Below, piece by piece: positions 54,894-64,000 of a stretch of DNA of 64,000 nucleotides (positions are counted from its first letter, which is position 1; every line of letters begins with the position of its first letter). The notes beneath the pieces are model-generated. The model worked only from the letters and a program-made list of their open reading frames with translations. It was not told where the DNA came from and did no database searches. Where the stretch lies: contig JAGPYM010000005.1 of assembly GCA_020736575.1 (NCBI GenBank), positions 1,364,001-1,428,000 on the forward strand. Direction: 5' to 3'. The translations under genes and the position numbers were made by a program. This DNA comes from Thelonectria olida. Lineage: Eukaryota > Ascomycota > Sordariomycetes > Hypocreales > Nectriaceae.

Positions 54894-57800
54894 ATGGCTG
54901 AGAGAAGCTTCGAAAAGGCCGAAGAGGCAGTTGCCTCTGGCCACCGCCCCGAAGAGATCGAGCCTACCTATCGAGCCTCCCAAGACTCAGGGTCTACCAT
55001 GGACGACAATGGACGACGAGGTTCCACTGCAAGAGCCGGTGGTGTGTCCATCGAACAGGCGGAAGCCGACTTTGCTGAGCTGCAGAGGGAGTTCACTGGT
55101 GTCTCTCGAGCCAGTCGTCAGAAGAGCAGAAAGAGCATGGATCCTGAAAAGGACGGCGCCGGCGTTGACGTCTCTGACGATGTATCACTCTTCGACCTCG
55201 AGGCTGCTCTGCGAGGAAACCTGGAATCGGAGCGCGAGGCTGGAATTCGCTCCAAGCACATCGGTGCCTACTGGGACGGCTTGACCGTCAAGGGTTATGG
55301 CGGCATGACCAACTATGTTCAGACCTTCCCTGACGCCTTTGTCAACTTCTTCAACGTCGTCTCCCCAGTCATCAACATACTTGGCCTTGGCCCCAAACCC
55401 GCCGAAGCCACTCTTCTGGACAACTTTCAGGGCGTTTGCAAGCCTGGTGAGATGGTCCTGGTGTTAGGAAAGCCTGGGTCGGGTTGCACAACTTTCCTGA
55501 AGACGATTGCCAACCAGCGATACGGCTACACGTCGGTGGGCGGAGACGTTCGTTACGGACCTTGGACCGCGAAGGAGTTTAACCAGTACCGTGGCGAGGC
55601 TGTCTACAACGCCGAGGATGATATCCACCATCCCACCTTGACTGTTGAGCAGACGCTGGGCTTCGCTCTCGATACCAAGATGCCCGCAAAGCGACCCGGC
55701 GGCATGTCCAAGGACGAGTTTAAGCAGAGCGTCGTCACCATGCTGCTGAAGATGTTCAACATTGAGCATACTCGAAAGACGGTTGTCGGTGACCACTTCG
55801 TCCGCGGCGTCTCGGGCGGCGAGCGCAAGCGTGTGTCCATCGCCGAGGGCATGATCACGAACGCTTGTATTCTCTCCTGGGATAACAGCACGCGAGGCCT
55901 CGATGCCAGTACCGCCTTGGACTTTGCCAAGTCGCTTCGTATCCAGACGAACTTGTACAAGACCACTACCTTTGTCTCCCTGTATCAGGCTTCCGAGAAC
56001 ATATACAATCTGTTTGACAAAGTCATGGTCATCGACGAGGGTAAGCAGGTTTATTTTGGGCCCGCCTCAACTGCCCGCGCCTATTTCGAAGGCCTTGGTT
56101 TCGCTCCTCGCCCACGAATGACCAGTGCCGATTATCTGACCGCGTGTACCGACGAATTCGAGCGAACCTACATCGAAGGCCGCTCTGCCGCGGACGCTCC
56201 TCACAGCCCCCAAACGCTGCTCGAAGCGTTTAAGCAATCCGATCGCCAAAAGGCCCTCGAGGCAGAGATGGCCGAGTACAAGGCCGACCTCCAGCGCTCT
56301 CAGGGGAAGCACGACGACTTCCAGGCCGCAGTCAAGGAGGGCAAGCGAGGCACGTCCAAGAAGTCTGTGTACCAGGTCGGCTTCCACCTGCAGGTGTGGG
56401 CGCTCATGAAGCGCCAGTTCACGCTCAAGCTCCAGGATCGCTTCAACCTCAGCCTCGCGTGGCTGCGCAGCATCATCATCGCCATCGTTCTGGGTACCCT
56501 GTTCCTCGACCTCGGAAAGACTTCTGCCAGTGCCTTTAGCAAGGGAGGACTGCTGTTCATTGCGCTTCTGTTCAACGCGTTCCAGGCCTTTTCCGAACTC
56601 GCGGGGACCATGACTGGTCGCGCAATCGTGAATAAGCACAAGGCCTATGCCTTTCACCGACCCTCGGCTTTGTGGATTGCCCAGATCTTTGTCGATCAAG
56701 CCTTTGCCGCAAGTCAGATTCTGGTTTTCTGCCTCATCACCTATTTCATGAGCGGGCTGGTGAGGGATGCTGGTGCGTTCTTCACCTACTACCTCATGAT
56801 TCTATCCGGAAACATTGCCATGACGCTCTTCTTCCGTATCATTGGATGTATCAGCCCCGACTTCGACTATGCTATCAAGTTTGCAGTGGTTATTATCACG
56901 CTCTTCGTCACCACCTCGGGCTATATCATTCAGTATCAGTCCGAGAAGGAGTGGCTGCGATGGATCTACTGGGTCAACGTGCTCGGCTTGTCGTTCAGTT
57001 CCATGATGCAGAACGAGTTCATGCGCATCGACATGACTTGCACTGCGGACTCGCTTATTCCCTCCGGCCCCGGCTACGACGACATCAACTACCAAGTGTG
57101 CACTCTTCCCGGATCGACTAGCGGTACGACTTTCATCAAGGGTTCCGACTACATCGCCCAGGGATTCTCTTACTTCCCAGGCGATCTCTGGCGCAACTGG
57201 GGTATCATCATGGCTCTGATCGTCTTTTTCCTCATTCTCAACGTTGTTCTGGGCGAGTTTATCAAGTATGGAATGGGCGGCAACTCGTTCAAGGTTTATG
57301 TCAAACCAAACAAGGAGCGCAAGGTCCTCAACGAGAAGCTGATCGAGACCCGAGATGCGAGGCGGAAGGACAAGTCCAACGAGGTTGGCTCAGACCTCAC
57401 CATCAAGTCCGAAAGTATCCTCACCTGGGAGAATCTCAACTATGACGTCCCGGTCCCCGGCGGCACCCGTCGTCTACTGAACAATGTCTTTGGATATGTA
57501 CGACCTGGCGAACTGACAGCGTTGATGGGTGCTTCAGGCGCGGGTAAGACCACGCTTCTGGATGTGTTGGCCGCGAGGAAGAACATTGGTGTCATCACGG
57601 GCGACATTCTCGTCGACGCAGTTGCTCCTGGCAAGCAGTTCCAGCGATCTACCTCCTATGCCGAGCAACTCGATCTTCACGAGCCTACTCAGACGGTCCG
57701 AGAGGCTCTTCGATTCTCCGCCGAACTCCGTCAGCCTTTCGATGTCCCCATCGCCGAACGTCACGCCTACGTCGAGGAGATTATCTCCCTGTTGGAAATG

Positions 57801-59365
57801 GAAGCCATCGCCGACTGCATCATTGGCAGTGCGGAGGCTGGTCTCACGGTCGAGCAACGCAAGCGCGTGACGATTGGTGTTGAGCTTGCTGCTAAGCCCG
57901 AGTTGCTCCTGTTCTTGGATGAGCCGACGTCCGGCCTCGACAGCCAGAGCGCCTTCAACATTGTGCGATTCCTCAAGAAGCTGGCTGCCTCCGGACAGGC
58001 TATCCTGTGCACTATCCACCAGCCCAACGCTGCTCTGTTCGAAAACTTCGACCGTCTTCTCCTGCTCCAGCGCGGAGGCCGCACTGTCTACTTCGGCGAC
58101 ATTGGCGAGGACGCGGCCATCTTGCGATCTTATCTTGCTCGACATGGCGCCGAGGCTCCCGCCACCGAAAACGTTGCCGAGTATATGCTTGAGGCCATCG
58201 GTGCTGGAAGCTCTCCTCGCATTGGCGACCGAGACTGGGCTGATATCTGGGACGATAGCCCCGAGCTGGCTCACGCGAAGAAGGCCATTGCTCAGATGAA
58301 GGCAGAGAGGAAGGCTTCTGGTGCCAACGCGAACCCTGAGCTTGAGAAGGAGTACGCCTCTCCCTTCAGCCATCAGCTCAAGGTCGTGGCTCGTCGCATG
58401 TTCCGCTCTTTTTGGCGCTCCCCCAACTACGTGTTTACTCGCGTCTTCAGCCACGTCTCGGTCGCTCTCATTACGGGTCTCACCTATCTCAACCTCGACG
58501 ACTCTCGATCCTCGCTCCAGTACAAGGTCTTCGTCATCTTCCAGGTGACTGTTCTTCCTGCTCTGATCATCAGCCAAGTCGAAGTCATGTTCCACATCAA
58601 GAGAGCCCTGTTCTTCCGCGAAGCGTCATCGAAGGTGTACTCGCCCTATACCTTTGTCCTCTCCATCATCGCCGCCGAGATGCCTTACTCAATCCTTTGC
58701 GCTGTCTCTTTCTACCTCCCTCTGTACTTCATGCCGGGCTTCCAGACCGACTCTTCGCGAGCCGGCTACCAGTTTCTCATGGTCCTCATCACTGAGATTT
58801 TCGCCGTGACGCTTGGCCAGGGTCTTGCTTCGATCACTCCCTCACCCCTGATCTCGGCCCAGTTCGACCCCTTCATCATCATCAACTTTGCTCTCTTCTG
58901 CGGTGTCACCATCTCTCCTCCGCAGATGCCGGGCTTCTGGCGCGCCTGGCTGTACCAACTCGATCCTTTCACTCGGCTCATCGGTGGCATGGTGACAACG
59001 GCGCTGCACGAGCTGCCCGTGGTCTGCAAGCCGCACGAGCTCAACGCATTCACCGCGCCCCCGAACACGACATGCGGCGACTACATGCAGCCCTTTTTTG
59101 AGCGTGGCGGTTCCGGATATCTCGTGAACAACGCCACGCGGGACTGCGAGTACTGCGCTTTCAAGGTCGGCGATGAGTTCTACAACACCTTCAACCTGTC
59201 GTTTGACGACCGCTGGAGGGATCTGGGAATCTACTGCGCCTTTGTCGGCAGCAACTTGATCATTCTTCTCCTGGCGGTAAGTCTCTTGTTCTTTGTTCTG
59301 TCCTCGTTGCTTCAGTGTACTAACTCGGTCTGCAGAGCCGCTTCCTTAACTTCAACCGACGATAA
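54894..59365 (+). CDS. PDR-type ABC-G multidrug transporter
   Basis: CDS join(54894..59276, 59336..59365), 1470 residues. The short last exon codes SRFLNFNRR, the usual family ending; the intron has GTAAGT, TACTAAC and TGCAG. The layout is NBD1-TMD1-NBD2-TMD2. NBD1 has the degenerate Walker A GKPGSGCTT (about residue 192, Cys replacing Lys), signature VSGGERKRVS (about 306) and LSWDNSTRGLDAS. NBD2 has canonical Walker A GASGAGKTT (about 879), degenerate signature LTVEQRKRVTIG and Walker B LLLFLDEPTSGLDSQS. This reciprocal asymmetry is normal for the full-length PDR group. Each TMD has about six spans, and TMD1 ends in a Cys-containing extracellular loop. It should be a plasma-membrane ATP-driven exporter of toxic compounds, azoles or own metabolites. 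No biosynthetic cluster adjoins it. Confidence 0.95.
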
Positions 59366-61825
59366 ACTCCTTCACAGTTGAAGCATACGATACTAACTAG
59401 GCCTTCAATGACCAAATAATGACGTTTAGACAAAAGTTGTCCTCTTGGATGTTTCACGTATAATATTAAAAGTTGGTTCTGTGTCATACTTTCGCAAATT
59501 ATTAAGATTAAAAGTAAATCAATAATTCCATCTTCTACCTTAATGCAACGCCTCTAAGTCAACAATGACGAAAAGAGAATTATCGTGAAAGGCATTACTA
59601 CTATTTTGAAGACTCATTGATTCCCCATTTGCTCGCGTAGAGTGTGGCATCTCGGTCCTGAGTATCAAATCGCGCAGTTACACTACAGTCATGCCAACTA
59701 GTTGACAAGGCTGCCTGACCAAAAGCGCCACCATTGCCAAGGCCACAACGGTCACAGGTCAGTAGTTTCAACTTGACAGAGTGACATCTTTTGGCAGGGG
59801 GCATAACCAACAACTGACGTAGTTGCAACGCTCTCTTCGAAGGCTGGCTTGGCATGAGTTGGCCAAGTCCCATGTCCATGAAATTCTGTCCGGATCCTGC
59901 GTGTGCTAAGAGATGTCATGCCACCGGCTTCTGTTTCATGCTCTGGAAAGCGGTGAAGTGCGCAGATGTACGAAGTAAGCTGACAGCGGGAGCGACATCC
60001 TGGCAAGGCGGATATAGAAGAGAGGATCTTGGTGTTACACAGCAGTCGACAAGGGCTCCGACTCCCCGCCTTTTTAAATGCCAGTCCCAGGCCGTCAACT
60101 CCTATCTCCTCTGCTCGGGTGTCGGGTTTCGTCCGCCTGAATCCTTGAGCGTCGGTACCCTGCTTGTGGAGAATGAGCTGCATGCATCTGCATGCAACGC
60201 GATGATTTCAGGCTTCGGGCAGTTTTCGATGAGGAAAACGGGCAGAGCGGGATAGAAGGATCTGGCACACGGGAGAGTTGCGTGGCGTCATCAACTCGCA
60301 ATAGTTCCCGAGAAGTTGCAGGACACACAACGACAACCAACTCGGACCCTTGTGTGAGATTGGATGAAGTAACCAGTTCGTATGAGTCGGCCGAGATTGC
60401 ACGAGGAGACTGCGCAAGTGTCTCGGCGCCCAACCAACTCTCGCGAGTGACGCGTCTCAACCTCTTCGCAACCCAGCCTGTTCAGGGTTAAACGGATCGT
60501 TCGGCAGATCTGCCGGTTTAATCCCTAACGACGCGGAGAGCATAGTGGATTGACTAAACGAGATAGACTTGCATCGGATTCACGTCTGAGCGGCCGTGTA
60601 TCCCCGGACTCTATTTCTCCGACCCATGAGCATTATTACGCAACAGCCCATGCATCCTCGGCCACGTGTCGCGGTCATTCTCATCAGCCCGGAAACAAAG
60701 CTTGACAAAGTAAGGTTCTCCGCTGTTTGACACGAGGACAGGGATCGTCAGCGATGCATAGTCATTTGCGCAGCCATTGCAGGAAAAGGGCTGGGTTTGA
60801 GTTATCAGGTGCTTACGGCCATGTGCGTGCTGCAGTCGAAGCGAGCGAGCACACAGAAGTCGGAGCTAGAAGGCGTGAAGTTTGGAGGCTGAAACTAGGG
60901 CCCGGCTGAAATGCCAATGAGATCTGAGGCTAGTCAGATCTGCAACCAAGATCTATCACCCGACAATACATTCCCATTACCCGTTGTATCCGTACATCTC
61001 AAAGTCAATGTCTCGGAACAAAAGGTTAGGTGCAGGGTGCGGTTCGAGAAGACCAACACGCATTTCGGACAATTACGTGGCATTCGGATAGTCTAATCAT
61101 TGTTTACCTGACTTACATGATGATTCTCAATGCCACCGGTGAGAATAACACCGTCATACTTGGGCCATCCCATGTTGTCAGTGTCTTGGCCTATCAACTG
61201 GAGAGCTCTGCCGTGCAGCTGGGCATTAACAGAGCCCCAATGAAAAGCATAAACAACCATCCTTGAGCCTGCCGTTGGCTCTGACGGCATCTCAACCCCC
61301 CGTTTGCCTTTGTCTTAGTCGATCCCTCAGCCCGCCTGTATGCAACCACACAGCTGATGAAAACGTTATCCGGCAGATGACAATGGGGTTCTCAGACAAT
61401 GGTGTCACCAATCAGGTTTCCGACCACCATCTTATCTCCTGCACATTCTCCCTTTCCATTGTCGACGGGGGGTGTCATGCAGCAGTGAACGACACCATAT
61501 GAGCGCCGATCGTTGTGACCTTGACGATGAGTGCGAGCTGCAAGGCGGGACACGGGCACGGCTGCATGTGGCTGTATCGCATCATCCATCCTTCCACCAC
61601 AGGTATCATCCCAAGAATACGAAAGATGATGCCTCTGGGCACTGTCAGTCTCACTTGCTGCGGGCGGATACAATGGAGACAGAAGTATGCTGTGGACGTC
61701 TCGGAGAGTTATCAGACATGTCAACTATATAAGAGATAACGACCGCTCCGAATATTTGGACTTGGATCCAGTATCATCGCCCATTCTTCCTCATCTGTAC
61801 ATACCCTGGTTTCAGACTTCTCAAC
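59366..61825. other. Intergenic region, 2.5 kb
   Basis: AT-rich 3' flank of the transporter (59390-59600), then mixed sequence. A minus-strand ORF at 59879-59601 ends with a Cys- and aromatic-containing stretch (GAFGQAALSTSWHDCSVTAR) that could be a last exon, but no upstream exons could be joined. Nothing else was recognised. The promoter of the deacetylase gene occupies the last few hundred bp. Confidence 0.4.
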
Positions 61826-62669
61826 ATGCTTGCTCAGTATCTTCTAAGTGCTCTTGTCACCGGGGCCGTCGCCTCCCCGGTTGAGAAGGCGCACCAACGG
61901 CGCCAGAATGTTCCTGTTGGCTCCATCATCAACAGCTGCACTGTGGCCGGCACGGTTGCTGTGGCCTTTGACGATGGCCCCTACATCTATACGGAACAGA
62001 TCCTTGATGCACTTGCAGACTCGGGTATCAAGGCCACCTTCTTCGTCAATGGGATGAACTGGGCGTCCATCTATGACTACTCATCTACCGTGCAGCGAAT
62101 GGTCAATGAGGGCCACCAAGTTGCTTCGCACACGTAAGTGTCCTCTCGAGCAGGCCAGAATGGCTTAGACAAGGTACTGACACGTTCTCAGCTGGAGCCA
62201 TCCCGACCTCACAACATTGACCACCGACGATGTCACATGGCAGATGACACAGCTGGAGTCGGCGCTTGTCGATATTGTCGGGAGCTTCCCGACCTACATG
62301 CGACCGCCCTACTTCAGCACCAACGATGCCGTTCTGCAGACCATGGCAGATCTGGGATACCATGTTATCCAGGCCGACATTGACACGCAGGACTGGGCAA
62401 ACGACTCGCCCGACGCCATCCAAAACAGCGTCCAGCTGTTCAACCAGGATCTCGATGCCGGCGGCTCCATTGTGCTAGCGCACGATGTCCACGCTGAGAC
62501 GGCCAACACTCTCGTCCCCGCCATGATCGCTGCCATCCAGGACCGTGGACTGCAAGGTGAGTCCGTTGCGGAATACATGCAGAGTGATGCTGACTCGTGT
62601 AATACAGGCGTCACTGTTGGAGAGTGCCTGGGTGACTCTCAGGACAATTGGTACCGCACGTCGCGATGA
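61826..62669 (+). CDS. Secreted polysaccharide (chitin) deacetylase, CE4
   Basis: CDS join(61826..62133, 62192..62556, 62608..62669), 244 residues. Intron 1 has GTAAGT, CTGAC and TCAG. Intron 2 (62557-62607) has GTGAGT, CTGAC and ACAG; it is 51 bp and stop-free, so a retained form is also open. Signal peptide MLAQYLLSALVTGAVAS, then a possible Kex2 site at RR (residues about 25-26). NodB motifs: FDDGPY (catalytic base and metal Asp), SHTWSHPDL (metal His pair), RPPYFS, DTQDW and LAHDVH (catalytic His). It removes acetyl groups from chitin or chito-oligomers, giving chitosan, in cell-wall remodelling or evasion of plant chitinases. No chitin-binding module is present. Confidence 0.93.
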
Positions 62670-63350
62670 TGGCACCGCCGCTAGTGAAGGCAATATGTCG
62701 ATAGTCGATGCGCCTTGCTTGCCGAGTTCCGTTCAAGTGTTGAGATGCGTGAGATGTTGGGCTTTGTTTGGTTTCGTTTTGCATTGAGCTAGAACGTGCC
62801 GTGATTATCAATCTTCGTGACTGTCACGCATGCCATTTGAGGCCCATAGAGGATGTAGCTTAATTTGCATGTTTTCTTGAAATCTAACTAGGCGTGTTGT
62901 CTGGTGTTGAACAGTAGAGTATGGGTTACCCAACGACCAGTGGACACATTGGCAAAGGAATAGACATGTCACCTTATTTGACTTTCCAATGTGAAGAAGT
63001 GTTCAATCAATGAAATTTCTCAAACTCAATTCAATCTAATTGCAAGTGCATGCCGATCGTGATTTGACTTGTATCCAAACTCATGGAGTATGTCCTCGCA
63101 TGATTTCCAACTCCCACATTCGTGACTCGTGAGAGTGCCCTTGCCAATTAAGGCAAGTTGTTCTAAAAAGTAGGCGGCAGTCTGTTCGTATTTTGTTTTA
63201 GTGTTGAATACTAGTTAGTCCTTCTTCATCCGACGAACTCCTGGTCGCAATCGTAAAACACCCGAGGCTTGTCCTCTCGTGTCTGTCAAGCGCAAGGGAC
63301 CCTGCAATCGATGAGCCAGAAAGTGAATCGCACGTCTGTTTAAACGTATA
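62670..63350. other. Convergent intergenic region, 681 bp
   Basis: Lies between the 3' ends of the deacetylase (plus) and the 2EXR gene (minus) and holds both 3' UTRs. It is AT-rich around 62860-63060. No coding segment was seen. Confidence 0.4.
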
Positions 63351-63973
63351 TCATGAGCGCATTGGCAAAACGCCCCGAGGAGAGGACTCATTGAACAATT
63401 CCAACCAGTCCTTCTCGGACACGTTGAAGCTCCATCTCGGATCAAAGTCCATGGCGACATGTGAGATGGCTCTGTTGCTGTCCAAACGTTGAAAGGGGAA
63501 CCTGTGGAGCATGGTAAACCACTCGTTCGCGCTGGGGGCTGTGTGCTTCCAATCACTCGGCTCCAAGAGGAAGAGATCCTCGGACCGATTTACCGTGAGA
63601 GGGTATTCCTCGCCGTTCTGTCGCACCTGTGTCATTAACAGACCGTCTCTCCTCCTGAAGCGCTTCGAAATGGCCTCCGTCGACTCTCTGCATGCAGTCA
63701 AAGCCCGAAATCCCAACGATGGGCAGATCTGTTCGGCACTAGGCCCGACCAGCCGTTGAATGGGAGATCGAGTGATGACACTCCTGCCATCCGGTTCCCG
63801 TTGTATTCGGAGTCGAGGACTTTGATGCTTTCATCGACCGCTTGTCCTCTTTCCAGGATAATGGAACGGTGCATGCCGTTCTTGGTACCAGCTGGACGAA
63901 GCGCTTCCTCCCAGATCATGAGCCTAAGCTCGCAGGGCAGGCGTGGGAAAGGGTAAAATGATGAGTCAGACAT
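63351..63973 (-). CDS. 2EXR-domain protein
   Basis: ATG 63973 lies 27 bp from the right edge. The N-terminus SSFYPFPRLPCELRLMIWEE is the 2EXR domain start (F..FP.LP.ELRL.IW), an F-box-like fold common in Pezizomycotina. The first frame stops soon after; the coding continues in another frame with CPSLGFRALTACRESTEAIS, the 'CRES' part of the same domain. The proposed exons are 63973-63782 and 63728-63351, with a 53-bp intron (GTGTCA donor, ACAG acceptor, weak branch point), giving 189 residues. The remainder has LTVNRSEDLFLLEPSDW and AISHVAMDFDPRW. Such proteins are thought to be protein-interaction or ubiquitin-ligase adaptors, without firm evidence. An early in-frame stop from decay is the alternative. 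Confidence 0.7.
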
Positions 63974-64000
63974 TCGAGTGTGGTAATGGTTGATGGAGTA

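Noticed and set aside
57534..58595. 353-codon minus-strand ORF
   Set aside because: Antisense shadow of the second half of the ABC transporter, whose codon bias keeps the opposite frame open.

Overview
The window is nuclear DNA of a filamentous ascomycete. Genes are interrupted by 45-105 bp introns with GT...AG ends and CTGAC or CTAAC-like branch points, UTRs are long and pyrimidine-rich, and the families are typical of Pezizomycotina (HeLo-domain protein, M35 deuterolysin, DUF8035, PDR-type ABC-G pump, 2EXR). Protein character suggests a sordariomycete, probably Hypocreales; this is inference, as no marker gene settles it. I found no rRNA, tRNA, CRISPR or intact transposon.

Layout. 1-5.4 kb: a HeLo-domain gene cut by the left edge, divergent from a large kinase with C-terminal membrane segments, then a membrane protein resembling a deuterolysin prodomain. 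8.2-9.3 kb: a secreted deuterolysin. 12.1-14.0 kb: an Arg/Ser-rich DUF8035 protein. 14.4-15.1 kb: a decayed gene. 15.3-18 kb: a 99-residue membrane protein with CRE-like sites upstream, then a FAD monooxygenase. 20-28.4 kb is the gene-dense core: a multi-span membrane protein, an eight-exon thioesterase, TFIIH subunit Tfb2, an unknown protein whose frame is split by one amber codon, a 129-residue membrane protein and a TANGO2 homologue. 28.4-40.8 kb is 12.4 kb without a recognisable gene. 40.8-51.8 kb: a gp1-like protein, a HAD phosphatase, a METTL21-type methyltransferase and a coiled-coil protein, widely spaced. 54.9-64 kb: a PDR-type ABC transporter, a secreted chitin deacetylase-like enzyme and a 2EXR protein.

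The genes do not form one pathway. The best candidate for an interacting unit is the left-edge pair, a HeLo (membrane-targeting cell-death) protein head to head with a kinase, which resembles fungal incompatibility or programmed-cell-death modules. Several genes carry splicing features that would give alternative proteins: three stop-free introns of length 3n, an optional last intron in the DUF8035 gene, and a C-terminal intron in the ABC transporter. Exon structures were worked out by hand from splice signals and reading frame and should be checked against RNA-seq.
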